From assembly GCA_963810485.1 (NCBI GenBank), contig CAWENQ010000004.1, positions 1 to 64,000 on the forward strand: a DNA stretch of 64,000 nucleotides, read 5' to 3'. Below are positions 36,786 to 45,693 of this stretch, piece by piece. How positions within the stretch are numbered: the stretch's first letter is position 1; the number at the start of each line of letters is the position of its first letter. The notes beneath the pieces were generated by a model that saw nothing but the letters and a program-made list of their open reading frames with translations, made no database searches and was not told the DNA's origin. The stretch comes from DATKFM01 sp963810485 (lineage in GTDB: Bacteria > Pseudomonadota > Alphaproteobacteria > Dongiales > Dongiaceae). Made by a program: the position numbers and the translations under genes.

Positions 36786-37758
36786 ATGTCGGAAAGCGTA
36801 GTGCGGCAGCGAGCGGAGAACCGCTGGCCTGGCGGCGAAGAGAGCGCCGAGCCTGCAGCCGTGAATGGCACGGCGCTGCCTAAGCCCGGCGCGGGCCGCC
36901 TGTCGCTGCTTATCGCCAAATCCCTGCAAGACGTGTCGATGGAGGACGATGACTTCCGCTTCATCGCCAAGGTCGTCCATGACCGTGCCGGCATTGCCCT
37001 AACTACGAAGAAGCGGGCGATGGTCTATGCCCGGCTGTCGCGCCGGGTGCGGGAACTCGGCATGACAAGTTTCGGCGAGTATCGCAAGCGCCTGGAAGAC
37101 GGCAGCAACGAAGAAGAGATGGGCTCGCTGGTCAATGCCTTGACCACGAACTACACAAAGTTCTTCCGCGAGGAGCATCACTTCGATCATATGACCGAAG
37201 AGCTCATCCCCGCGCTGATGCGCCAGAGTCAGGCCTCGGGCAAGCGGCGCTTGCGTGTGTGGTCTGCGGGCTGCTCCTCGGGCGAAGAGGCCTATTCGAT
37301 CGCGATGACGCTGCGCCATTCCTTCCCGGGCCTCGAAGGATGGGACGCCAAGGTCCTTGCCACCGATATCGACACGAATGTCCTGACACAGGCGGAGTTC
37401 TGGTCTCTATTCCAGCAAGCAGGTCGCCGATATTCCCGAAGATTTCCGCGGCAAATATGTCCGCGCCGTCGATCAGTCCAACCAGAAATTCCGGGTCGCC
37501 GGCCATGTGCGCAGCCTGGTGGCCTTCAAGCCGCTCAACCTGATCGAACCCTGGCCGATGAAGGGTAAGTTCGACGTCATCTTCTGCCGCAACGTGATCA
37601 TCTATTTCGACAAGCGGACTCAGGACCAACTCATCAAGCGGTTCACCGAGGCCCTGTCCGATGACGGCATCCTGTATCTCGGCCATTCCGAGAGTCCGAT
37701 TCCCTTCGAGCACCGCCTGAAGCTGATCGGCCGCAGCATTTATCGGAAGCAGTCCTGA
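36786..37758 (+). CDS. cheR: CheR-type receptor methyltransferase, frame broken by one +1 insertion
   Basis: A SAM-dependent enzyme that methylates glutamates of chemoreceptors. The N-terminal helical domain includes DDFRFIAKVVHDRAGIALTTKKRAMVYARLSRRVRELG, and the SAM domain has NALTTNYTKFFREEHHF, WSAGCSSGEEAYSIAMTL and LATDIDTNVL. Near 37398 the frame shifts: GGAGTTCTGGTC should read GGAGTCTGGTC, which restores ESGLYSSKQVADIPEDFRGKYV through to FCRNVIIYFDKRTQ and LYLGHSESP. Corrected length is about 323 residues. The start at 36786 is uncertain; frame is open upstream to 36603. The stop overlaps the cheB start. Confidence 0.9.
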
Positions 37759-38862
37759 TGGCGCCGCGATCGCAAACCGCCACCTCCGACCACGGCGTCA
37801 CCACGCTGCGCCGACGCATCAAGGTCGTTGTCGTCGATGATTCAGCCTTGGCGCGGCAGCTCATCTCCCGGCTGCTGCGGTCGGATCCGGAAATTGAGGT
37901 CGTCGGCATTGCTTCGGATCCCTACAGCGCCCGCAACATCATCAAATCGACCAACCCCGACGTGGTCACGCTGGATGTCGAGATGCCGAACATGGACGGC
38001 ATTTCCTTCCTCGAAAAGATCATGCGCCTGCGGCCGATGCCGGTGGTCATGGTCTCATCGCTGACGCTGCGCGGTGCGGAGATCACGCTGCAGGCTCTGG
38101 AATTGGGCGCCGTGGATTTCGTTACCAAGCCGGCGCTCGACGTGGAGCGCGGCCTCGACGGCAAGCGCGAGGAACTGGTCGCCAAGGTCAAGGCGGCGTC
38201 GCAGGCCCGTATCAAGCCCCTGGGGCAGCCCTATGGCACGGTCGCTCCGGCGCCGATCCCCGCGCGCACGGGTCCGCTGCGCGGCACCGATTCCATCGTC
38301 GCTATCGGCTCGTCGACCGGCGGCGTGGATGCCCTGCGGCAGATCATCTGCGCGCTGCCGCCGGATTCGCCCGCCGTGCTGATCACCCAGCATATGCCGG
38401 CCGGCTTCACAGCCCGTTTCGCCGAGCGGCTCGATGGCCTCGCCCAGGTCCGCGTCCGGCAGGCCGAGGACGGCCAGCGGGTGCTGTCCGGCCATGTTTA
38501 CATCGCCCCCGGCGACAAGCATCTGCGGCTGACGCGGTCCGGGGCGCAATATCACTGCCGCCTCGGCGACGATGCCCCCGTGGGCGGCCATAAGCCCTCC
38601 GTGGACGTGTTGTTCCAGTCCGTTGCCTCGGTCGCCGGCGGCAAGTCCGTGGGCGTGATCCTGACCGGCATGGGCCGCGACGGCGCCGCCGGTCTCAAAG
38701 GCCATGCGCGAGGCTGGCGCCCGCACTCTGGGCCAGGATGAGCAGAGCTGCGTGGTCTACGGCATGCCAAAAGCGGCTTTCAACGACGGCGCCGTCGAAA
38801 CCGAGTACCCCATCCAGCAGATGGCGGCTGCGATCCTGGACCGGGTCCAAAGTCTTGCTTGA
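37758..38862 (+). CDS. cheB: CheB receptor methylesterase/response regulator, frame broken by one +1 insertion
   Basis: CheB removes methyl groups from receptors after phosphorylation by CheA. The receiver domain has phospho-accepting Asp73 in VTLDVEMPNMDG. The esterase domain has the catalytic Ser in AIGSSTGGVDALR, His in LITQHMPAGFT and Asp in ILTGMGRDGAAGL. Near 38697 the sequence CTCAAAGGCC should read CTCAAGGCC, which restores KAMREAGARTLGQDEQSCVVYGMP and a stop at 38862. Corrected length is about 367 residues. Its start overlaps the end of cheR as TGATG. Confidence 0.93.
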
Positions 38863-38964
38863 ACGTTAATGAAATCGCAGCAGATTCCATTCCTTGGCAT
38901 TATCATTTCGTAAACCAACATTCGCCTAATATCAGCGGATATTTTTGTCATTGGGTTTCCAGCA

Positions 38965-39390
38965 ATGCCTGTTGTGCACAACCTCAACGTACTGGTGGTC
39001 GACGACCAGCCGAGCATGCGCGGCCTGACGAAGGTCTGTCTGAAGCGCTTGGGCATCGATCGCATCACCGACGCGGGCACGGGCCGCGAAGCGCTGGACG
39101 CCATGAACAAGCAGCGCTTCGACCTCGTCATCTCCGACTGGCTGATGCCGGACATGGATGGCGTGGAGTTCGTCAAGAAGGTGCGCGGCCACCCCATCCT
39201 CGGCCGGACGCCTTTCATCATGACATCGACCCGCGAGCTCGATGACGAGATCAGCATCGCGGTCGAAGCCGGCGTCGACAAATATCTGGTGAAGCCCTTC
39301 TCCGTCGAAGCCCTGAAGGAATGCCTCGAGGCCCTCTTGGGCGAACTCGAGACCACGCGCGCGCGCACCACTTCCGGCTCGGCCGCCTGA
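38965..39390 (+). CDS. cheY: CheY-type single-domain response regulator
   Basis: A 141-residue receiver-only protein. The acidic pocket is DD at residues 13-14, the phospho-accepting residue is Asp58 in VISDWLMPDMDG, the conserved Thr is in IMTSTREL and the Lys in YLVKPFS. It is the likely output to the flagellar motor of this operon. A gap of about 100 AT-rich bases after cheB (38863-38964) suggests it also has its own promoter. The C-terminal tail (RARTTSGSAA) is unusual for CheY and probably disordered. Confidence 0.93.
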   Translation: MPVVHNLNVLVVDDQPSMRGLTKVCLKRLGIDRITDAGTGREALDAMNKQRFDLVISDWLMPDMDGVEFVKKVRGHPILGRTPFIMTSTRELDDEISIAVEAGVDKYLVKPFSVEALKECLEALLGELETTRARTTSGSAA

Positions 39391-39484
39391 ACTTCGCACT
39401 GACCGACGGTTGAAACCTGCCGGTGGTGCCGGCGGGCGCAATCGGCTATGACGGCTGCCAACCGCCGCTACTGCACGATTCTCC

Positions 39485-40687
39485 ATGAATCCGATGATCG
39501 GGCTCGCCGCCCTCGCCTTCGCCTATCTCCTCAGCATGTTCTACCGCACCGCGATTGCAGTAATCGCGCGGATGGTGGCCGCTGACCTGAATCTGGACCA
39601 GGCGCAGCTCGGCGCCCTGGCATCGGCTTGGTTTATCGCCTTCGCAGCCATGCAAATCCCCGTCGGCGTCCTGCTGGACCGCTATGGCCCGCGCCGCACG
39701 GTCAGCGGCCTGATGGGCATTGCTGTCGTCGGCGCCGTTGTCTTCGCAACCGCAACGACCCAGACGAGTGCCATCGCAGGACAGGCGCTGATCGGCATTG
39801 GCTGCTCGCCGATCTTCATGGGTTCGCTGCACGCGGTCAGCCATTGGTTTGCCCGCGAGCGGTTCGCCTCGCTGTCGTCGCTGGTGCTTGCCTTCGCCAC
39901 CGTCGGCGTATTGCTGAGCGCGCGGCCATTCGGACAATTGGCCGAGTGGATCGGTTGGCGATACGCCTATCTGATTATCGCGGCCATCACGCTGGCATCG
40001 CTGCTTGCCGTCCTGCTTTATGCCCGCGGCCGGCAAGGCGATGTCACCGATCATGCCGCGGCAAGCTCATGGCGCAGTGCGTTCGGCGGCGTCGGCGAGG
40101 TGCTGCGCCTCCGCGCCCTTTGGCTGATTCTGCCCCTAAGCTTCGCGGGCTATGCCTCGCTGATTACCGTTCGCGGATTATGGGCCGGCCCTTATCTGCA
40201 GGACGTCTTCGGCCTGTCCGTCGCCGATGCCGGCAACTGGCTCTTCGTCTTCACGCTCGCCATGGCCGCCGGAACGCTGCTCTATGGCGGCCTGGAGAAG
40301 CGCTGGCAGCGCCGCAAGAAGCTTCTCCAGTTCGGAAGCTGGGGAACGGCCGCCGGGCTGGCCGTGCTTGCGTTATGGCCAGGAAACTCGCTCCTGGTGA
40401 CCGGCGCCGGATTTGCCCTGATTGCGTTCTTCGGCGCGACCTATGTCCTGCTTATGGCGCAGGGCAAGCGCTATCTGCCCGACCATCTGGTCGGCCGCGG
40501 TCTCGCCAGCCTGAATTTCGTCAGCTTCGCCGGAACCGGTATCATCCAGGCGGCCACCGGCGCAGTTGCCCAATCCAGCTTGGATGCGGGCGCCGTCATC
40601 GCCGCTTCGTACGGCGCCATTTTCGCGCTCATGGCCGCTCTGTTAGTGGTAAGCACTGCCATCCACGCCTTGAGCCGCGATGACTAG
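39485..40687 (+). CDS. MFS transporter
   Basis: A 400-residue major facilitator protein with about 12 hydrophobic helices. The loop 2-3 motif is LLDRYGPRRTVSG, and the N-terminal FYRTAIAVIARMVAADL segment resembles the OFA/anion-cation symporter group. The segment AMQIPVGVLLDRYGPRR is typical of putative sugar-phosphate or nitrate/nitrite-type transporters. No neighbouring enzyme indicates a substrate. It is 94 bases after cheY on the same strand but probably independent. Confidence 0.87.
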   Translation: MNPMIGLAALAFAYLLSMFYRTAIAVIARMVAADLNLDQAQLGALASAWFIAFAAMQIPVGVLLDRYGPRRTVSGLMGIAVVGAVVFATATTQTSAIAGQALIGIGCSPIFMGSLHAVSHWFARERFASLSSLVLAFATVGVLLSARPFGQLAEWIGWRYAYLIIAAITLASLLAVLLYARGRQGDVTDHAAASSWRSAFGGVGEVLRLRALWLILPLSFAGYASLITVRGLWAGPYLQDVFGLSVADAGNWLFVFTLAMAAGTLLYGGLEKRWQRRKKLLQFGSWGTAAGLAVLALWPGNSLLVTGAGFALIAFFGATYVLLMAQGKRYLPDHLVGRGLASLNFVSFAGTGIIQAATGAVAQSSLDAGAVIAASYGAIFALMAALLVVSTAIHALSRDD

Positions 40688-40726
40688 CGGTAGGCGCAGC
40701 GACGCGCCCGCCGTGTCGTCGATCGC

Positions 40727-41314
40727 TTAGCGCTTGCAGAGGACTTCTTCGAGGACTCCCTCATTGTTTATGAAGTAGGCGCTGTCCTTGTAGCCGTGCT
40801 CGGCACAAAAGGCGTTGGCTTCCTTCTGCACGCATTTCTTGCCGGTGCCGCCGGTTGGGCAGGCGGGAATCGGCGCATCGTTGCGCCGGGGCGTCGGAAA
40901 GAACCCGGCCGTGCGGCCCTCGAGCGGCTTGATGAGCGTGGGATCGATTTGCTGGATCGGCCGGATCGACGAGATCTTCTTATTCAGGCCGATCTTGCCG
41001 AGGTCGGGGACGTTGCTGCTGACGCGCTTGCAGTCCTTGAAATCCGTTTCGGCGCAGATTTCCCAAATGTCGCCCGCGCGGATGCTCAGGCTCTCGGCCT
41101 GATTGTTCCAGCCGGAATCGGACAGATTCGCCTGCTCGCCTTCGAATGGCACGGCGCCGCCCTGAAACTGGTCCTCGGAATACAGGACCAGGCTTCCGTC
41201 GACACGGGACTGCGCTACCTGTAACGACGTGTCCTCCGCATGTGCCGGAAATGACGGCACGACAAGGACGGCCGCAACACAGAACGCTGCGGTCCTGACC
41301 GTCCAATTCATCAT
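40727..41314 (-). CDS. Secreted protein with beta/gamma-crystallin-like domain
   Basis: A 195-residue secreted protein. The signal peptide ends near residue 26 (PSFPAHA). Residues about 38-115 have a beta/gamma-crystallin-like pattern: GSLVLYSEDQFQGGAVPFEGEQ, the tryptophan-bearing SLSIRAGDIWEICAETDFKDCKRV and KISSIRPI. The C-terminal part has four cysteines (PACPT, KKCV, AFCAE, LCKR), so disulfides are likely. These folds often bind calcium or act as protease inhibitors. I have not seen this pairing with the Cys-rich tail before; role unknown. Confidence 0.75.
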   Translation of the reverse strand: MMNWTVRTAAFCVAAVLVVPSFPAHAEDTSLQVAQSRVDGSLVLYSEDQFQGGAVPFEGEQANLSDSGWNNQAESLSIRAGDIWEICAETDFKDCKRVSSNVPDLGKIGLNKKISSIRPIQQIDPTLIKPLEGRTAGFFPTPRRNDAPIPACPTGGTGKKCVQKEANAFCAEHGYKDSAYFINNEGVLEEVLCKR

Positions 41315-41498
41315 ATCGGCTCTCCTTTCCCCTAATGAGCGTCCGCAAGAATGTAGAAACCTGGGTTAACAAATCATTGATGCGATTTGTAAAGCGTCAA
41401 ATGTTGCCGGGATGTCCCAGTCCTTCGCCCGGCCCCTGGCGAGGTTGCGACAGTCACTGCTATCATCGCGCCAACGATAACAAAACGGGGGAGCCGCC

Positions 41499-43112
41499 AT
41501 GGCGCAGCGCAAAGCGGTCATGACGCCGGCGAAGAAGTCGGCGCTGCAATGGATCCAGGCCAACGAGTCCTGGTTGTCCCAGGTCCACAAGAACATCTGG
41601 AACTTCCACGAGCCTGCCTGGCGGGAGTACCGCTCCGCCGCCTATTACGTGGACCTCCTGCGCCAGCAAGGCTTCGAGGTCGAGGAAGGCACGGCCACCA
41701 TGCCGACGGCATTCCTGGCCAGCTGGAGCAATGATCGAGGGCGCCGACGCGGGCCTGTCATCGCTTCCTATGCCGAGTACGATGCCGTGCCCGGCAACAG
41801 CCAGGACCCGGTCCCCTTCGAGAAGCCGCGCGATGGCGTGCACAGACATGCCGCCGGCCATACCGATCCCCATTCCGCCCTGGGAGTCGCCGCGCTGGGC
41901 GGGGTGCTCGCGGCGAAAGCGGCGATGGAACAGCATGGCATCCCCGGCACGATCAAGTTCTTCGGCGAGCCCGCGGAAAAAGTCTGCGGTTCAAAGCCCG
42001 TTCATGCGGCCCACGGCTATTACGACAGTCTGGATGCGGCGGTCAGCTTCCATCCCGCCTATTTCCGCACCTATTCCAACACGACGGTTCTCGACACCCA
42101 CTGCGGCTCCTACTGGAGCAAGATCTACACTTTCGAATGCCCGCATCCCGAGCAATGGTCGGCGATGGGCGCGCGCTCAGACTCGGCAAATCCTCACACC
42201 TCGGCGCGCGCGCCCGGTGCGATCGATGCCGTGTGCCTGATGTACACGACATCGAAGTACACGAAGGAAGCGATGCTGCCCCATACGGGCACCTGGACCA
42301 TCAACGAGGCGATCCTGGCGGCGGGCCAGGCGACGGCCGACAATCTGGCGCCGAACTTCGCCCAGATCCAATATGCGAGCCGCGCGCCGACTCTGGCGAT
42401 GCAGGAACGCATCTTCTCCATTCTCGACAACAACGCCGAACATGTCGCGGCGATGACGAACTGCAAACTGCGCAAGGGCTGGGTGACGAAGACGCGGCCG
42501 GGACTGCCCAATCATGCGATGGCGCATCTCTGCTATGGCAACTTGGCGCTGGTCGGCCCGCCCGCCTGGGGCCCGGAAGCGCGCAAGTTCGGCCGCGAAA
42601 TCCAGAAGAATCTCGGCCTGAAGCCGATGACCGATCCCCTGCTGAAGGAGATGGCGGAATTGTCGCCGCCGGAGCAAGCCGAAGCGACGCTGCGCCAAGA
42701 GCTGCCGTCCTGGCAGAAGAACTACACGTCTGACGACTATACAGACTACACATGGCATTGTCCGACAGTGCGCCTGATGGTCGGGCGGGCGACGCTGCGA
42801 TCGCCGAAGCCGGGATACCAATATCCACTCTGGGTCTGGAACGCGCTCGGCGGATTCCCCTCGACCATCGATCCGACGGTCGTCTGCGCCGCACGCACCA
42901 TCGGCGCGACGATGGTCGATCTCTTCACAATGCCGAAGGCGTTGAAGGCGGCGCAAAAGGAATTCAGGGAGCGCACCGGTGGCGGCATAAACGGCAAGAA
43001 ATGGGTTGGCCCGCTCCTGCCTCGCAACTTCAAGGCGCCGATAAATTACCGCTGGCCTGAATACGTTACGACAGTACGCGGTACCGAATGGTGGATCCCG
43101 GAAGGCGCTTAG
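41499..43112 (+). CDS. M20 family metallo-amidohydrolase (AbgB-like)
   Basis: A 537-residue M20-family amidohydrolase, closest in form to p-aminobenzoyl-glutamate hydrolase subunit B and related proteins. Candidate metal ligands are in ASYAEYDAVPG, HRHAAGHTDPHSALG (His) and FFGEPAEKVCG (Glu). The SFHPAYFRTYSNTT segment lies at the start of the lid domain. It has no signal peptide. A family member of this length is not specific for one substrate. The divergent crystallin-like gene shares its promoter region (41315-41498). Confidence 0.88.
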   Translation: MAQRKAVMTPAKKSALQWIQANESWLSQVHKNIWNFHEPAWREYRSAAYYVDLLRQQGFEVEEGTATMPTAFLASWSNDRGRRRGPVIASYAEYDAVPGNSQDPVPFEKPRDGVHRHAAGHTDPHSALGVAALGGVLAAKAAMEQHGIPGTIKFFGEPAEKVCGSKPVHAAHGYYDSLDAAVSFHPAYFRTYSNTTVLDTHCGSYWSKIYTFECPHPEQWSAMGARSDSANPHTSARAPGAIDAVCLMYTTSKYTKEAMLPHTGTWTINEAILAAGQATADNLAPNFAQIQYASRAPTLAMQERIFSILDNNAEHVAAMTNCKLRKGWVTKTRPGLPNHAMAHLCYGNLALVGPPAWGPEARKFGREIQKNLGLKPMTDPLLKEMAELSPPEQAEATLRQELPSWQKNYTSDDYTDYTWHCPTVRLMVGRATLRSPKPGYQYPLWVWNALGGFPSTIDPTVVCAARTIGATMVDLFTMPKALKAAQKEFRERTGGGINGKKWVGPLLPRNFKAPINYRWPEYVTTVRGTEWWIPEGA

Positions 43113-43275
43113 GGATTTTTCATGGAGACCGCTGAAACGTGATGCGGGTCACAGACGCCAGGCTGTAGGATTCCTAGGCTTTCCAATGCTAGCGTCTTGG
43201 TGGGCGCCCGATGCGATACGCCCGCGGCACGCGAATATCAGGTACCCAACCCACAAGGAAAAATGGAGGGCGGTC

Positions 43276-43641
43276 ATGATTAGCTTGAAGCGCCTGACGC
43301 TATGTGCGGCGGCGACCATCGGCATTGCCGCGCTCAGCGTTCCGTCGATGGCGGATGTCTACTACACCATCAACGGTCAGCCGGTGCCCTATGAGTGGCA
43401 AGTCTACATGGCGTCCAATGGCCTGGTGCCCGGCAACTATTGGCTGACTCAAGACGGCTATTGGGGCGTGATGGGAAATTCCCAGCCGCTCGGGAACATC
43501 TATTCCGGCACCTATTTCTCCGGTTCCGGCAGCGGCGAGCAGGGCTCGAACGGTTGGAGCCACACCAACAATGCCGCGGACTATTGGGTCGGCGGCGACG
43601 CCAACGGCTGCATCTACACGCCGGAGTGGTCCAACTGCTAG
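43276..43641 (+). CDS. Small secreted aromatic-rich protein, unknown function
   Basis: A 121-residue secreted protein. GGAGG precedes ATG 43276 and a clear signal peptide follows (LTLCAAATIGIAALSVPSMA). The mature protein is rich in Tyr, Trp, Gly and Asn: VYYTINGQPVPYEWQVYM, GNYWLTQDGYWGVMGN, NGWSHTN and a C-terminal CIYTPEWSNC with two cysteines. The GxYWLxxxGxWGxxGN pattern is one I have seen in small proteobacterial secreted proteins, but no function is known to me. It lies 163 bases after the M20 gene with its own ribosome-binding site. Confidence 0.75.
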   Translation: MISLKRLTLCAAATIGIAALSVPSMADVYYTINGQPVPYEWQVYMASNGLVPGNYWLTQDGYWGVMGNSQPLGNIYSGTYFSGSGSGEQGSNGWSHTNNAADYWVGGDANGCIYTPEWSNC

Positions 43642-43667
43642 CTGGCCGGCGCGGCGGCCCGCGCACT

Positions 43668-44492
43668 TTACCGCGACAACAAGAGTGCGGTCAGCGGCCG
43701 CTCGAGCGCCGGAGTCGCCGCCAGGATCATATTTCCCGCGGCGAATGCATCTGACTTGCCGAGGAAGTCGCTGTTCCGGCCACCCGCTTCCTGCACCAGC
43801 ACGAGCCCGGCCGCCACATCCCACACATTGATGTGCGCCTCGTAATAGCCGTCGAGCCGGCCATCGGCGGCAAAGGCCATTCCCAGTGCGCCGGAACCGA
43901 AGCGCGTATACTCGCAGCTCGCCTCCAGGCAGGCCTGAACCGCCCGCAGATGCTCGGCCACGGGACGGCGATAGCTGAAGCCAAGGCCCATGCGCGCCTG
44001 GTCCAGGGATTGCGTGGCACTGACGCGGATCGGCTTGCCGTTGAGCCGCGCCCCTTCGCCATCCCGTGCGGCATAAAGCTCGTCGGTGATCGGATTGTAG
44101 ATGATCCCCAGCACTGCCCGCCGGCCGATCACCAGCCCCAGGGAAACGCACCACAGGGGAATGCCGGCGATGAAATTGCTGGTGCCGTCGATCGGATCGA
44201 TGATCCAGGCGGCATCCCCGCCAGCATTTTGGCTGCCCCCCTCCTCGCCCAATACGGAGTCCTGCGGAAATGCCTTGAGCAAACCCGCCACGAGGAACGC
44301 CTCGCAGGCCTTGTCCGCTTCGCTGACGAAGTCCTGCTTGCCCTTGCGCTCAATCTGCAACTCGTCGCGGCGGCGAAAGAGATCCGCCGCCGCCTGGCCG
44401 GCCTCACGCACCAAGCCCTGCGCGAAATGAAAGCGTAACCCGAGATCCGACGACAAATTCCCACCTCGATACACGTTATTGCATCGCAGCAA
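43668..44492 (-). CDS. Inositol-monophosphatase family phosphatase
   Basis: A 274-residue metal-dependent phosphatase of the IMPase/FBPase superfamily. Metal-binding motifs are LGEEGG, WIIDPIDGTSNFIAGIP and the C-terminal INVWDVAAGLVLVQEAGG, all intact. Substrates in this family range from inositol phosphates to histidinol phosphate and 3'-phosphoadenosine phosphates, and cannot be chosen here. It is divergent from the ABC transporter whose promoter has a Pho-box-like site (44536-44553). A shared link to phosphorus compounds is attractive but inferred. Confidence 0.92.
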   Translation of the reverse strand: MLRCNNVYRGGNLSSDLGLRFHFAQGLVREAGQAAADLFRRRDELQIERKGKQDFVSEADKACEAFLVAGLLKAFPQDSVLGEEGGSQNAGGDAAWIIDPIDGTSNFIAGIPLWCVSLGLVIGRRAVLGIIYNPITDELYAARDGEGARLNGKPIRVSATQSLDQARMGLGFSYRRPVAEHLRAVQACLEASCEYTRFGSGALGMAFAADGRLDGYYEAHINVWDVAAGLVLVQEAGGRNSDFLGKSDAFAAGNMILAATPALERPLTALLLSR

Positions 44493-44535
44493 CGATTTGA
44501 TACTTCCCAGAAGCGGCCTGTTCGGTCAATCTGAT

Positions 44536-44553
44536 CCGTCACAAAACTGTCAT
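44536..44553 (+). promoter_or_regulatory. Pho-box-like site upstream of the ABC transporter
   Basis: CCGTCAC at 44536-44542 and CTGTCAT at 44547-44553 form direct repeats with an 11-base period and an AAAA spacer. The PhoB consensus is CTGTCAT-N4-CTGTCAT, so the second half is perfect and the first has two mismatches. TTACAG at 44565-44570 lies 11 bases downstream, where the -10 of a PhoB-activated promoter would be. This suggests phosphate-starvation control of the transporter and perhaps of the divergent phosphatase. Confidence 0.55.
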
Positions 44554-44596
44554 AGAAACTTGGGTTACAGCCCACAGTTACAGGTGGAGGAACGAT

Positions 44597-45634
44597 ATGC
44601 ACTTCAAACAAGCAATCCGCTCGACCGTCGCAGGCTTCGCGCTCGCAGCGGCCCTGACATTTGGCGGCGCCGCAAAGGCCGATGGCAACCTGACGGTCTA
44701 TTGTTCCGTTCAGGAGGAATGGTGCCAGCTGATGGTCAATGAATTCCAGAAGGCCACAGGCATCACCGTCGCGATGACGCGCAAGAGTTCGGGCGAAACC
44801 TACGCCCAGGTGAAGGCCGAAGCGGCCAACCCGAAAGGCGACATCTGGTGGGGCGGCACGGGCGATCCGCATCTGCAGGCCGCCGAAGATGATCTCACGG
44901 TGGCATACGAATCGCCGATGCTGGCCGAACTGAACGATTGGGCGGTATCGCAGTATAAGACGGGCAGCGGCAAGACCGTCGGCATCTATATGGGCGCGCT
45001 CGGCTTCGGCTACAGCGCCGACGTGTTGAAAGCCAAGGGCGTGGAAGGTCCGAAATGCTGGGCCGATCTGGTGAAGCCGGAATACAAGGGCGAGGTCCAG
45101 GTCGCCAATCCCAATTCCTCCGGCACCGCCTACACCTTCCTTGCGACGATGGTGCAGATCCTCGGCGAGGATGCGGCATTCGCCTATCTGAAAGAGCTGA
45201 ACGGCAACATCAACCAGTACACGAAGTCCGGCGCCGCACCGGCGCAAGCGGCGTCGCGCGGCGAGACACTCATTGGCATCGCTTTCCAGCATGACCTGGT
45301 GACTCCGGCGGTGACATCAGCCATTCCAATGCAGGTGATTTCGCCCTGCGAAGGCACCGGTTTCGAAATCGGCTCCATGAGCATCATCAAGGGCGCGCCG
45401 AATCTGGACAATGCGAAGAAATGGTACGATTGGGCGCTGACGGTCGATGCGCAGGCTCTGGCCGGTCAGGCCAATTCCTATCAGGTCCCCTCGAACAAGA
45501 GCGCGCCGACACCTGATGTCGCGCCGAAGCTCGCTGATATCAAGCTGATCAACTACGACTTCGCCAAGTTCGGATCGTCGGATGAACGCAAGCGGCTACT
45601 GAGCCGCTGGGACACGGAAATCGGCGCCCAGTAA
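44597..45634 (+). CDS. ABC transporter substrate-binding protein (FbpA/AfuA-like family)
   Basis: A 345-residue periplasmic binding protein with a signal peptide (VAGFALAAALTFGGAAKA). The start has an excellent GGAGGAACG ribosome-binding site. The fold is that of the ferric-ion/AfuA/AepX group: GNLTVYCSVQEEWCQLMVNEFQ, KGDIWWGGTGDPHLQAAED, VGIYMGALGFGYSADVLK and IGIAFQHDLVTPAV. It has no adjacent Tyr-Tyr pair, the classical iron ligands of FbpA. With the Pho-box-like site, a phosphonate or sugar/organophosphate ligand (AfuA- or AepX-like) is at least as likely as iron. Databases would probably label it iron. Confidence 0.9.
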   Translation: MHFKQAIRSTVAGFALAAALTFGGAAKADGNLTVYCSVQEEWCQLMVNEFQKATGITVAMTRKSSGETYAQVKAEAANPKGDIWWGGTGDPHLQAAEDDLTVAYESPMLAELNDWAVSQYKTGSGKTVGIYMGALGFGYSADVLKAKGVEGPKCWADLVKPEYKGEVQVANPNSSGTAYTFLATMVQILGEDAAFAYLKELNGNINQYTKSGAAPAQAASRGETLIGIAFQHDLVTPAVTSAIPMQVISPCEGTGFEIGSMSIIKGAPNLDNAKKWYDWALTVDAQALAGQANSYQVPSNKSAPTPDVAPKLADIKLINYDFAKFGSSDERKRLLSRWDTEIGAQ

Positions 45635-45650
45635 AGTCTGCAGCGAAGGC

Positions 45651-45678
45651 ACCGGCGGCGATTGATCTCGCCGCCGGT
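45651..45678 (+). terminator. Strong hairpin between binding-protein and permease genes
   Basis: ACCGGCGGCGA (45651-45661) pairs perfectly with TCGCCGCCGGT (45668-45678) around a 6-base loop, followed by TCCGTTT. It is 14 bases after the binding-protein stop and 15 bases before the permease start. Such elements usually stabilise the upstream mRNA and partly terminate, so more binding protein than permease is made. Confidence 0.6.
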
Positions 45679-45693
45679 TCCGTTTCGGACAAG

